Shown here in pieces: positions 57,323-64,000 of a DNA stretch of 64,000 bases. The first letter of the stretch is position 1. Each line of letters begins with the position of its first letter. Source of the stretch: DATARH01 sp963778385 (GTDB lineage: Bacteria > Pseudomonadota > Alphaproteobacteria > ATCC43930 > CGMCC-115725); NCBI GenBank assembly GCA_963778385.1, contig CAVZUA010000010.1:62001-126000 (forward strand), in the 5' to 3' direction. The position numbers and the translations under genes were made by a program. The notes under the pieces were generated by a model that saw only the letters and a program-made list of their open reading frames with translations, was not told where the DNA came from and ran no database searches.

Positions 57323-59143
57323 ATGCCGCCCCCGCTCGTCAGTGGCCCGAAGGGCTCGCTGCGCGACGGGATGCGGGCGCTGCGCGGTCTGCTGCCTTAT
57401 CTGTGGCCGCACGATGCGCTCGAGTTGCGGCTGCGGGTGGTCGCCGCGCTGGCGCTGTTGGTCGGTGCCAAAATGGTCAACATCGCGGTGCCGTTTCTTT
57501 ACAAGCATGCGGTCGACACGCTGTCCGGCAAATACGGCCTGGTCACCGTGCCGGTGATGCTGATCCTCGCCTATGGCGCGGCGCGGGTCTGTACGCAGGG
57601 CTTCAACGAGTTGCGCGACGCGGTCTTCGCCAAGGTCGAGCAGCGTGCGATCCGCCGGCTGGCGCTGTCGACCTTCCGCCATCTGCATTCGCTGTCGCTG
57701 CGCTTCCACCTCGACCGGCGTACCGGCGGTCTTGCACGCGCGGTCGGCCGCGGGACCCAGGCAATCGATTTCCTGCTGACCTTCATCCTCTTCAACATCG
57801 TGCCGACGGTGATCGAGATCCTCATCGTCTGCGGGATCTTGTGGCGGCTTTACGACTGGCAGTTCGCCGCCGTCACCTTCGCGACGATCACGGTCTATGT
57901 CGGTTTCACGTTTGGGATGACCGACTGGCGGGTGCGCTTCCGCCAGGAGATGAACACCCGCGACACCGAGGCCAGCACCAACGCGGTCGACAGCCTGATC
58001 AATTACGAGACGGTCAAGTACTTCGCCAACGAGGAGCACGAGGCGCGGCGCTACGACCGCTCGCTGCAGGCGTATGAGCGCGCCGCGGTGCGCAGCGAGA
58101 CGACGCTGGCGCTGCTCAATGTCGGCCAGGGCATCATCATCGCCTGCGGCCTGATCGGGGTGATGTTGCTCGCCGCGCTCGGCGTCGCCGACCAGCGCAT
58201 GACGGTCGGCGATTTCGTGCTGGTCAACACCTACCTGATCCAGCTCTACCTGCCGCTCAACTTCCTCGGCATGGTTTATCGCAACATTAAGCAGTCGCTG
58301 GTCGATCTGGAACAGATGCTGACGTTGTTGAAGGAGGCGCCGGAGATCGTCGACCGGCCGGGCGCGCCCGCGCTGGCGGTGCGACAAGGTGCCGTCGCGT
58401 TTCGCCGGGTCGATTTCCGCTACGACCCGCGCCGGCCGATCCTCCAGGACATCGACTTCACCATCAAGCCGGGCGAGACCGTGGCGATCGTCGGGTCGAG
58501 CGGCGCCGGCAAGTCGACGATCGCCCGCCTGCTGTTCCGCTTTTACGATGTCGATGCCGGGGCGATCGACATCGACGGCCAGGACATCCGCGAGGTCACG
58601 CAAGACAGCCTGCGCCGGGCGATCGGCGTGGTGCCGCAGGATACCGTGCTGTTCAACGACACGGTCCTCTACAACATCGCCTATGGCCGGCCGGGCGCCA
58701 GCCGCGTCGAGATCGAGGCGGCGGCGCGGTTCGCCCGCATCCATGATTTTGTCAAGGGGCTGCCCGACGGCTACGACACGATGGTCGGCGAACGCGGCCT
58801 CAAGCTGTCCGGCGGTGAGAAGCAGCGCGTCGCGATCGCCCGGGTGATCCTCAAGGCGCCGGAGATCCTGATCTTCGACGAGGCGACCTCGGCGCTCGAC
58901 ACCAAGACCGAGCGCGAAATCCAGGCGAGCCTCGCCGAGGTCGCCGCCGGCCGCACGACGCTGATCATCGCCCACCGCCTGTCGACGATCGTCGATGCCG
59001 ACCAGATCCTGGTGCTTGACGCCGGCCGCATCGTCGAGCGCGGCCACCACCGGGAATTGCTGGCCCGCGACGGCCTTTACGCGGCGATGTGGGCCCGCCA
59101 GCAGGAAGCCGCCCGCGAGGCCGAAATGGAAGAGGCGGAGTGA
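57323..59143 (+). CDS. Atm1/HMT1-type ABC exporter
   Basis: A 606-aa half-transporter: a six-helix membrane domain (NIAVPFLYKHAVDTLSGKYG, RFHLDRRTGGLARAVGRGTQ, NYETVKYFANEEHEARRYDR) fused to an ATPase with Walker A GSSGAGKST near residue 395, signature LSGGEKQRVA and Walker B ILIFDEATSALD. The YETVKYF segment is typical of Atm1/HMT1 exporters of glutathione-linked sulfur compounds and heavy metals, which fits the nearby Fe-S genes. Confidence 0.92.
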   Translation: MPPPLVSGPKGSLRDGMRALRGLLPYLWPHDALELRLRVVAALALLVGAKMVNIAVPFLYKHAVDTLSGKYGLVTVPVMLILAYGAARVCTQGFNELRDAVFAKVEQRAIRRLALSTFRHLHSLSLRFHLDRRTGGLARAVGRGTQAIDFLLTFILFNIVPTVIEILIVCGILWRLYDWQFAAVTFATITVYVGFTFGMTDWRVRFRQEMNTRDTEASTNAVDSLINYETVKYFANEEHEARRYDRSLQAYERAAVRSETTLALLNVGQGIIIACGLIGVMLLAALGVADQRMTVGDFVLVNTYLIQLYLPLNFLGMVYRNIKQSLVDLEQMLTLLKEAPEIVDRPGAPALAVRQGAVAFRRVDFRYDPRRPILQDIDFTIKPGETVAIVGSSGAGKSTIARLLFRFYDVDAGAIDIDGQDIREVTQDSLRRAIGVVPQDTVLFNDTVLYNIAYGRPGASRVEIEAAARFARIHDFVKGLPDGYDTMVGERGLKLSGGEKQRVAIARVILKAPEILIFDEATSALDTKTEREIQASLAEVAAGRTTLIIAHRLSTIVDADQILVLDAGRIVERGHHRELLARDGLYAAMWARQQEAAREAEMEEAE

Positions 59144-59157
59144 GCTCCCCGTCCTGG

Positions 59158-59300
59158 TCATTCCGGGGCGGTCCGCAGGGCCGAACCCGGAACCCATGCA
59201 CACGAACCCTCAAAGGTAAGCTGCAATCGTCGGCGAATTATTGGTTGGGACTGTGTTCATGGGTTCCGGGTTTGCGACGTTGTCGCGCCCCGGAATGACA
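59158..59300. repeat. Dispersed palindromic repeat, family B copy 2
   Basis: TCATTCCGGGGCGGTCCGCA and CAGGGCCGAACCCGGAACCC on the left pair with GGTTCCGGGTTTGCGACGTT and GTCGCGCCCCGGAATGACA on the right. Same family as 7824-7967. The right arm contains the ATG of the meaB gene (59295-59297). Confidence 0.8.
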
Positions 59301-60269
59301 GAAGGGTTAGCCACCGCCATCCGCGGCGGTGATCGGCGGGCGCTGGCGCGGGCGGTGACGCTGGCCGAATCGACGCGGGCCGACCATCGCGCAGAGGCCG
59401 AAGCGCTGGTCGAGGCGCTGCTTCCGCAGACCGGCGCGGCGACGCGACTCGGTATCTCCGGTCCCCCCGGCGCCGGCAAATCGACCTTTATCGAGCGCTT
59501 CGGGCTCGATGGCCTCAAACTCGGGCACCGCATCGCGGTGCTGGCCGTGGACCCCGCGTCGAAGCGCGGCGGCGGCGCGATCCTCGGCGACAAGACGCGG
59601 ATGACCGAATTGTCGCGCGCGACCGGCGCTTTCATCCGGCCGTCGCCGGGTGCGGCGGGGATGGGCGGTGTGGCGCGGCGCACCCGCGAGACGATCCTCT
59701 TGTGCGAGGCGGCAGGCTTCGACGCGGTGATCGTCGAGACCATCGGCGCCGGGCAGTCGGAGACGACCGTCGCCGAGATGGTCGACATGTTCCTGCTGAT
59801 CCTGCCGCCCGCCGCCGGCGACGAGCTGCAGGGTCTCAAGCGCGGCATCATCGAGCTGGCCGATCTGGTGCTGGTCAACAAGGCGGACGGCGAGCTGCGC
59901 GACCACGCCACCCGCTCGGCCGCCGACTATGCCAACGCGCTGCGCCTGATCCGGCCGCGCATCCCCGGCTGGGAGCCGCCGGTGCGCGCGATCTCGGCGC
60001 TGACCGGCGCCGGCATCGACGCAGTCTGGGACGATGTGGCGCGCTTCCGCGCGATGCTGGAGGCAAGCGGCGATTGGCATCGCCACCGCGCGACGCAGGC
60101 CCGCGCCGCGCTGCTCACCGAGATCGGCGGCGGGCTGCTGACGCTATTCCGCGCTGCACCCGCCGTCGCCGCTCGCTTCGCCGACATCGAACGCGAGGTT
60201 ATGGCGGGCACTCGCACCGCGGCCGATGGAGCGCGGGAATTGCTCAAGACTTTCCGGTGCGATGCTTGA
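59295..60269 (+). CDS. meaB: Methylmalonyl-CoA mutase-associated GTPase MeaB
   Basis: A 324-aa G3E-family P-loop GTPase that loads and protects the B12 cofactor of methylmalonyl-CoA mutase. Walker A GPPGAGKST, the MeaB segments AVDPASKRGGGAILGDKTRM and RPSPGAAGMGGVARRTRE, ETIGAGQSE and NKADGELR are present. ATG 59295 lies in the right arm of a dispersed palindromic repeat, so the repeat supplies the start codon. The mutase genes are not in the window. Confidence 0.93.
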   Translation: MTEGLATAIRGGDRRALARAVTLAESTRADHRAEAEALVEALLPQTGAATRLGISGPPGAGKSTFIERFGLDGLKLGHRIAVLAVDPASKRGGGAILGDKTRMTELSRATGAFIRPSPGAAGMGGVARRTRETILLCEAAGFDAVIVETIGAGQSETTVAEMVDMFLLILPPAAGDELQGLKRGIIELADLVLVNKADGELRDHATRSAADYANALRLIRPRIPGWEPPVRAISALTGAGIDAVWDDVARFRAMLEASGDWHRHRATQARAALLTEIGGGLLTLFRAAPAVAARFADIEREVMAGTRTAADGARELLKTFRCDA

Positions 60270-60291
60270 GCCCGATCGCCAACCGGAGCGC

Positions 60292-60483
60292 ATGAGCACC
60301 GGTAATTTCCTGGCGGTCGCGGCGGCGATCCTGCTGACGCTCGTCGGTGGCTGCGCGGTCGTGATTTCCGGAGCCTCGGGCGGCATTCCCGAGTTGGCCT
60401 ACGCCGGAGTGCCAATGCTCATCGCGGCCGTCGCGATTTTCTGGCGCGTCGTCAAGCGCTACCCGAAACCGCCGCAGGAATGA
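60292..60483 (+). CDS. Small membrane protein of unknown function
   Basis: A 63-aa protein with two hydrophobic segments (FLAVAAAILLTLVGGCAVVI and AYAGVPMLIAAVAIFWRVVK). ATG 60292 is behind GGAG; ATG 60262 overlapping the meaB stop is the alternative. No family recognised. Confidence 0.6.
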   Translation: MSTGNFLAVAAAILLTLVGGCAVVISGASGGIPELAYAGVPMLIAAVAIFWRVVKRYPKPPQE

Positions 60484-60486
60484 TCC

Positions 60487-61479
60487 TCACCAATCCGCCT
60501 TCGGGTAGAGGCCCATCCGGCGCGCCTTCTCGATCACCAGCGCGGCCATCGCGTCCACGGTCGGCGTCGGCACCTGGGCGGTGCGGGCGAAGGCCTGGAC
60601 GGAGGTCAGGATGCCGTCGATCTCCGGCGGGCGCTCGCGCTCGAAATCCTGCAGCATCGAGGATTTGTGCGGCGAGGTCGGGCGGCTGCCGTAGGAGCTC
60701 TTGAAATTGTCGGCGACGTCGATGCCGTGCGCCTGGGCGACGGCGAGGCCTTCGCGTATCAGCGCCTGGCTGGTCTCGAACAGCTCGGGATGGCGGCCGA
60801 CGACGGCGATCGGCTCACCGGTCAGCGCGCAGATCGGGCTGGTCGCGAGGTTGCGCAGCAGCTTGTCCCAGATCTCGAGGCGGATGGTTTCGGTGATCGG
60901 CACTTCGAGGCCGTAGCCTTCGAGAAACGCCGAAATTGCCCGCACGCGCTGCGACAGCGTGCCGTCCGGCTCGCCGAGGGTGAATTTGTTCTTGGTCATC
61001 GGCGAGTTCCGGATGACACCCGGTTCGACGATGGTGTTGGCCGAGTTGATCATGCAGCCGATGACGCGCTCGTGGCCGATTTCGCGGGAGAGCGCGCCGT
61101 CGGGATCGAGCCGCGACAAATCGGGGGCCGGCGCCTTAAGCTCGGCGCGGTAGAGATACCACCAGGGAACGCCGTTCATCGCGAAGACCACCGTCGTGTC
61201 GGGGCCGCAAAGCGTCGCGATCGACGCCGCCATCTCGGGCAGAGTCGAGGATTTGGCGGTGACGATGACGAGGTCCTGCCGCCCCAGCTCTTCCGGCCGG
61301 TCGGTGGCGCGGATGCGGGCGTGGTAGCGCTCGTCGTGGATGTGGAGGGTGATGCCGTGCTCGCGGATCGCCGCAAGCTGTGCGCCGCGGCACACCGCCG
61401 CGATATCCGCCCCGGCGGCGCCGAGCCGCGCGGCGAGATGCCCGCCGACCGCGCCGGCGCCAAAGATGGTTGTCTTCAT
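60487..61479 (-). CDS. Ketopantoate reductase family (ApbA/PanE) protein
   Basis: A 330-aa protein with N-terminal NAD(P)-binding motif IFGAGAVGGHLAARLGAAGA, VFAMNGVPWWYLY and the C-terminal domain NLATSPICALTGEPIA, SSMLQDFERERPPEIDGILT. The family includes PanE for pantothenate synthesis and many 2-ketoacid reductases of unknown role; WWYLYRAELK is typical of the non-PanE branch, so I do not assign the gene name. Confidence 0.87.
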   Translation of the reverse strand: MKTTIFGAGAVGGHLAARLGAAGADIAAVCRGAQLAAIREHGITLHIHDERYHARIRATDRPEELGRQDLVIVTAKSSTLPEMAASIATLCGPDTTVVFAMNGVPWWYLYRAELKAPAPDLSRLDPDGALSREIGHERVIGCMINSANTIVEPGVIRNSPMTKNKFTLGEPDGTLSQRVRAISAFLEGYGLEVPITETIRLEIWDKLLRNLATSPICALTGEPIAVVGRHPELFETSQALIREGLAVAQAHGIDVADNFKSSYGSRPTSPHKSSMLQDFERERPPEIDGILTSVQAFARTAQVPTPTVDAMAALVIEKARRMGLYPKADW

Positions 61480-61506
61480 GCTCGATCCCTGTTTCCGTGG
61501 CCGGCG

Positions 61507-61932
61507 ATGCCGTCCTTTCGCGCTCTTGCCGTGAGTTTCGCGTTGTTGTGGCTATGCAATTCGCCGGCCGCCGCGCTCGACCTGTTTGCCACGCACGAGG
61601 TCACGGTGCAATTCGCCACCGGCGACGGCAAGCCGATGGTGGACGCCGAGGTGCGTGTCTTCGCGCCGGGCGATGCCGCGTACGTGGTCAAAACCGGCAA
61701 GACCGACAAGAACGGCAAATTCACCTTCGGCACCGATCGCGACGGATTGTGGACCGCTGAAGCCAAGATCAGCGGCGACGTCGCCCGTGCGACGATCCGG
61801 GTCGGCGGCGGGGCCAGCGAGGATCGCGATGGCCCCTCGCCTTTCCTGGTGATCGGCGGGCTCCTGGTGCTGCTGCTGATCGCGGTGTGGTACCGCTTTC
61901 TGCGGGCGCGGAGCCGCCGCCGGGGGTCCTGA
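61507..61932 (+). CDS. Exported beta-sandwich protein with C-terminal membrane anchor
   Basis: A 141-aa protein: signal peptide (LAVSFALLWLCNSPAAALD), a carboxypeptidase-regulatory or Ig-like fold (EVTVQFATGDGKPMVDAEVR, KTGKTDKNGKFTFGTDRDGL) and a C-terminal transmembrane helix (FLVIGGLLVLLLIAVWYRFL). Similar proteins sit in nickel/cobalt uptake loci, but no such genes are nearby. Convergent with the FecR-domain gene, stops adjoining. Confidence 0.7.
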   Translation: MPSFRALAVSFALLWLCNSPAAALDLFATHEVTVQFATGDGKPMVDAEVRVFAPGDAAYVVKTGKTDKNGKFTFGTDRDGLWTAEAKISGDVARATIRVGGGASEDRDGPSPFLVIGGLLVLLLIAVWYRFLRARSRRRGS

Positions 61933-63351
61933 TCAGCGCTGCTGCTGCTCGTCGCGTTTCTTGTCGCGTGGTTCGCGTTGCGGCTTTTGTTGCCGCTGCG
62001 GCGGACCGCTTTGCGGGCGTTGCGGGGGCGGCTGACGGATGTTCCCGCCGCCCTGTTGGCGGCGCTGCTGAACGCCGGACTGCTGGCGTTGCCGGTTGTC
62101 CGGCTGCGCGCGTTGGCCGCCGGACTGGCGGCGCTCGTAGTCGTTCGGTGGGTGCACTGCGGGCCGCTGCCCGGCCGGCCGCTCCGCGCTCGGCCCGCGC
62201 GCGCGGTTGAGCTCCCCGCGATCGGCGCCGCGATAGGATGCGGTGGCGTGCCGGCTGATCTGCGCGGCGGCGGACGGGTTGGCGCGCGCCGCGGCGTCGG
62301 TTACCCGGCGCATCACCTGGGCCGACGGCGCCGCGTGTCCGACACCGCGGATCACGAACTCGGTGCCGCGGGTCACATTGCCGGCGTGCATCGCGCGCGC
62401 CTGGTCGGTAAAGCGGCGCAGCGTGCCTGCGGCGTCCGGACGCTCGCGGGCCGCGCGCGCCAGGAACGCGTTCTGCTCCGGTGTGCGCGTCGCCTGCGCG
62501 CGCTCGAACAGATTGACCCGGTTGGCTTCGACCAGCAGGCCGAGCTCGGCGGCAAGGCTGCCCGAGCCGCGTCCCGCCGGCGGCGGGCGCGGGCCGGTGG
62601 GCGCGGCGAGCCGCTGCTGCTCGGCGGCGGGTACGAGATCGGCGGCGCCGGCGCGCCTGAGCCAGGCCTCGTCGGCCGCCGGCCGATTGGCCAGCGCGGC
62701 GCGCGGCGGCAGGCGGCGCTCGATGACCTGCAGCGCCTGCGCGGCAACCGGGGCGGGCATCGCATCGGGCGCCATCGGCGCGGCCGTCGTCGAGGGCACG
62801 GCGATCGCATTGCCGGGTTGCAGCGCGCTGCTGCCGGCGGTGTTGGTGAAGGTCGCGCTGCCCTCGCCGAGATAGAGGAAATCCGGTACCGCCGGGTCGA
62901 CGATGCCGGCGGCGACCGAGCCGCGAATGGCCATCGAGCCGCCCGGCGTCTTGACCTGCGTGTCCTGGTCGCCGGCGACATAGCCCGAGACGTAGCGGAA
63001 CACGCCGCGCGTCACGCTCAGCGCTTTGTGGCTGGTGCTTTCCTCCGGGTTGAAGACGAAAGCGTCGATGCGGACGACGGCATTGGGGCCGATCTCGAAG
63101 GTCGAGCCATCGCGGAATTCGATGACCGCCTTGGCGGCGTCGCCGGTGGTGATGTCTTCCTGAAAGACGATGTCGTCATTGACCGCGATCCGCCTCGGCG
63201 GCGCATCCCCTGCCTGGCCGTCGACATCGTTGGCGATAAAGATCGACCGTCCGACATCAATCGCCGCGCCGGGCGGATTGTCGGCGTCAGCGCGGGGCGC
63301 CAGCAGTCCCACGGCGATCGCGGCGGCGCCGGCAAGCCGCCACCGCGTCAT
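61933..63351 (-). CDS. FecR-domain exported protein with Gln/Arg-rich tail
   Basis: A 472-aa protein from ATG 63351. After a signal peptide (RLAGAAAIAVGLLAPRADAD) comes a FecR-type domain (VNDDIVFQEDITTGDAAKAV, FRDGSTFEIGPNAVVRIDAF, VKTPGGSMAIRGSVA). A long Ala/Arg/Pro region and a Gln/Arg/Gly-rich low-complexity tail (RRQQGGGNIRQPPPQRPQSG) end the protein. No FecI/FecA partner is present; FecR domains also occur in stand-alone periplasmic sensors. Confidence 0.82.
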   Translation of the reverse strand: MTRWRLAGAAAIAVGLLAPRADADNPPGAAIDVGRSIFIANDVDGQAGDAPPRRIAVNDDIVFQEDITTGDAAKAVIEFRDGSTFEIGPNAVVRIDAFVFNPEESTSHKALSVTRGVFRYVSGYVAGDQDTQVKTPGGSMAIRGSVAAGIVDPAVPDFLYLGEGSATFTNTAGSSALQPGNAIAVPSTTAAPMAPDAMPAPVAAQALQVIERRLPPRAALANRPAADEAWLRRAGAADLVPAAEQQRLAAPTGPRPPPAGRGSGSLAAELGLLVEANRVNLFERAQATRTPEQNAFLARAARERPDAAGTLRRFTDQARAMHAGNVTRGTEFVIRGVGHAAPSAQVMRRVTDAAARANPSAAAQISRHATASYRGADRGELNRARGPSAERPAGQRPAVHPPNDYERRQSGGQRAQPDNRQRQQSGVQQRRQQGGGNIRQPPPQRPQSGPPQRQQKPQREPRDKKRDEQQQR

Positions 63352-63370
63352 GGCCCTCTGCCGCAGGCGG

Positions 63371-63625
63371 TCAGCTCTGGTCGATGAGTGTGTGGATCGC
63401 GTCGAGCGGCCAGAAAATACTGGTCGGGGCGCCGTGCAACGCCGCACCGAACGAAGGATTGATATGGTCGGCCGGCAGCTCGAACGCGACGTAGTGGCCG
63501 AAATGAGCCAGCACCCCGGCCAGGTAAAGACCGGTCGCCCATTTCCAGGCGTGCTCCTGCTCCGGTGTTCGCGCCCGGGCGAAAATCCGGCGACCCAGAT
63601 TGGGAAATCCCGGCGGACCGATCAT
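63371..63625 (-). CDS. Small protein of unknown function
   Basis: An 84-aa protein (MIGPPGFPNLGRRIFARART, HAWKWATGLYLAGVLAHFGH, HGAPTSIFWPLDAIHTLIDQ) with one moderately hydrophobic segment. It ends 19 bp before the FecR-domain gene start on the same strand. No family recognised. Confidence 0.5.
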   Translation of the reverse strand: MIGPPGFPNLGRRIFARARTPEQEHAWKWATGLYLAGVLAHFGHYVAFELPADHINPSFGAALHGAPTSIFWPLDAIHTLIDQS

Positions 63626-63749
63626 GACCGCACCCCGACCGCAAGCAATGCGGCGACAATAGCAACATCGCGAACTCTCGTCACCGCCGGAAATCCTTAC
63701 GGACGGCGAAACGAAGCGGTTCCGACAGCAGCGGTTGAAGTAATCCCAA

Positions 63750-64000
63750 CTATTTCATACCCGGCGGTTTCCAGCCCAGCCATTCGCAGACGGCGCGGCC
63801 CATCACCAGCTCCTTGTCCTGCCCCTGCAGCCAGGGCAGCTCGTCGGTGAACATCGTCACGCATTGCCGATAGCTGCACGGCATGCGGGTGATGTCGGTG
63901 CCCCAGAAACAGCGGTTCGGCCCGAACGCGTCGAAGATCTGTTGCAGGTAGCCGTGAATGTTCTTGTACGGGTAGGGCGCGGTGGAATAGCTCGGCGCGC
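63750..64000 (-). CDS. Amidohydrolase family protein, C-terminal part
   Basis: The minus-strand frame entering from the right edge reads YPYKNIHGYLQQIFDAFGPN, RCFWGTDITRMPCSY and ends GRAVCEWLGWKPPGMK. The FGPNRxFWGTD pattern with its metal or substrate Asp near the C-terminus is that of the amidohydrolase_2 TIM-barrel family (decarboxylases and hydrolases of small acids). The N-terminal two thirds lie outside the window. Confidence 0.8.
   Translation of the reverse strand, partial: APSYSTAPYPYKNIHGYLQQIFDAFGPNRCFWGTDITRMPCSYRQCVTMFTDELPWLQGQDKELVMGRAVCEWLGWKPPGMK

Noticed and set aside
56882..59203. 773-aa minus-strand ORF opposite the MFS and ABC transporter genes
   Set aside because: It is antisense to two genes with full family motifs, is His/Arg/Asp-rich as high-GC shadows are, and shows no recognisable domain.
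61978..63387. 469-aa plus-strand ORF opposite the FecR-domain gene
   Set aside because: Shadow of the minus-strand gene, which has a signal peptide and a recognisable FecR domain.

Overview
The window is GC-rich and its gene content is that of an alphaproteobacterium: a DivK-type receiver, an iscR/cysteine desulfurase/A-type carrier/ferredoxin cluster next to cysE, a class 2 dihydroorotate dehydrogenase, MeaB, RmuC, LLM flavin oxidoreductases and several families of dispersed palindromic repeats between genes. I cannot fix the order; Rhodospirillales- or Hyphomicrobiales-like is as far as the sequence takes me. Genes are tightly packed, often with ATGA or GTGA stop/start overlaps, and high GC produces many long antisense shadow ORFs that I left out.

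Layout. (1) 1-3.6 kb is the right-hand end of an integrated phage-like element on the minus strand: a terminase whose nuclease and ATPase halves are separate overlapping ORFs, a small-terminase-like HTH protein, a cluster of CAGGTGTC iterons beside an AT-rich tract, and a tyrosine integrase at the border with host DNA. (2) 3.8-15.0 kb is host chromosome: rmuC, tyrS and anmK (divergent, start codons overlapping as CATG), a cupredoxin plus Tat-exported metallophosphatase divergent from an ECF sigma/anti-sigma pair, a methyltransferase/TPR pair, an LLM oxidoreductase and small secreted proteins. (3) 15.08-32.30 kb is a complete genomic island of about 17.2 kb inserted in a tRNA(CAT) gene. It is flanked by 48-bp direct repeats that equal the 3' part of the tRNA. 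The tRNA's own terminator is stranded at the far left end. (4) 32.4-64 kb is host again: mnmA, tenA, the isc cluster with cysE, dedA, a hydratase with pyrD, an isolated GspL/GspM/GspC-like trio, two peptidoglycan-peptidase-type exported proteins, divK, maiA, a C-terminal processing protease, a MetX-like hydrolase, folE, apaG, MFS and Atm1-type transporters, meaB, a ketopantoate reductase-like protein, a FecR-domain protein and the end of an amidohydrolase gene.

The island carries an integrase, an AlpA-like regulator, a ParB-like protein and a chain of coupled small genes. These lead to a replication protein whose gene contains four 18-bp palindromic iterons followed by an A-rich tract, an arrangement like the lambda origin inside gene O. 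I see no capsid, portal, tail or lysis gene, so the island looks like a phage satellite or mobilisable element rather than a prophage. A middle section has repeated small-gene modules and a broken ParB gene. The right third is cargo: a multi-pass membrane patatin phospholipase, then a palindrome-controlled three-gene operon (minimal nucleotidyltransferase-like protein, XRE-HTH/ImmA-type metallopeptidase, T4-beta/sce7725-type protein) convergent with an sce7726-type predicted nuclease. That cargo is the best candidate for an undescribed, probably anti-phage, system.
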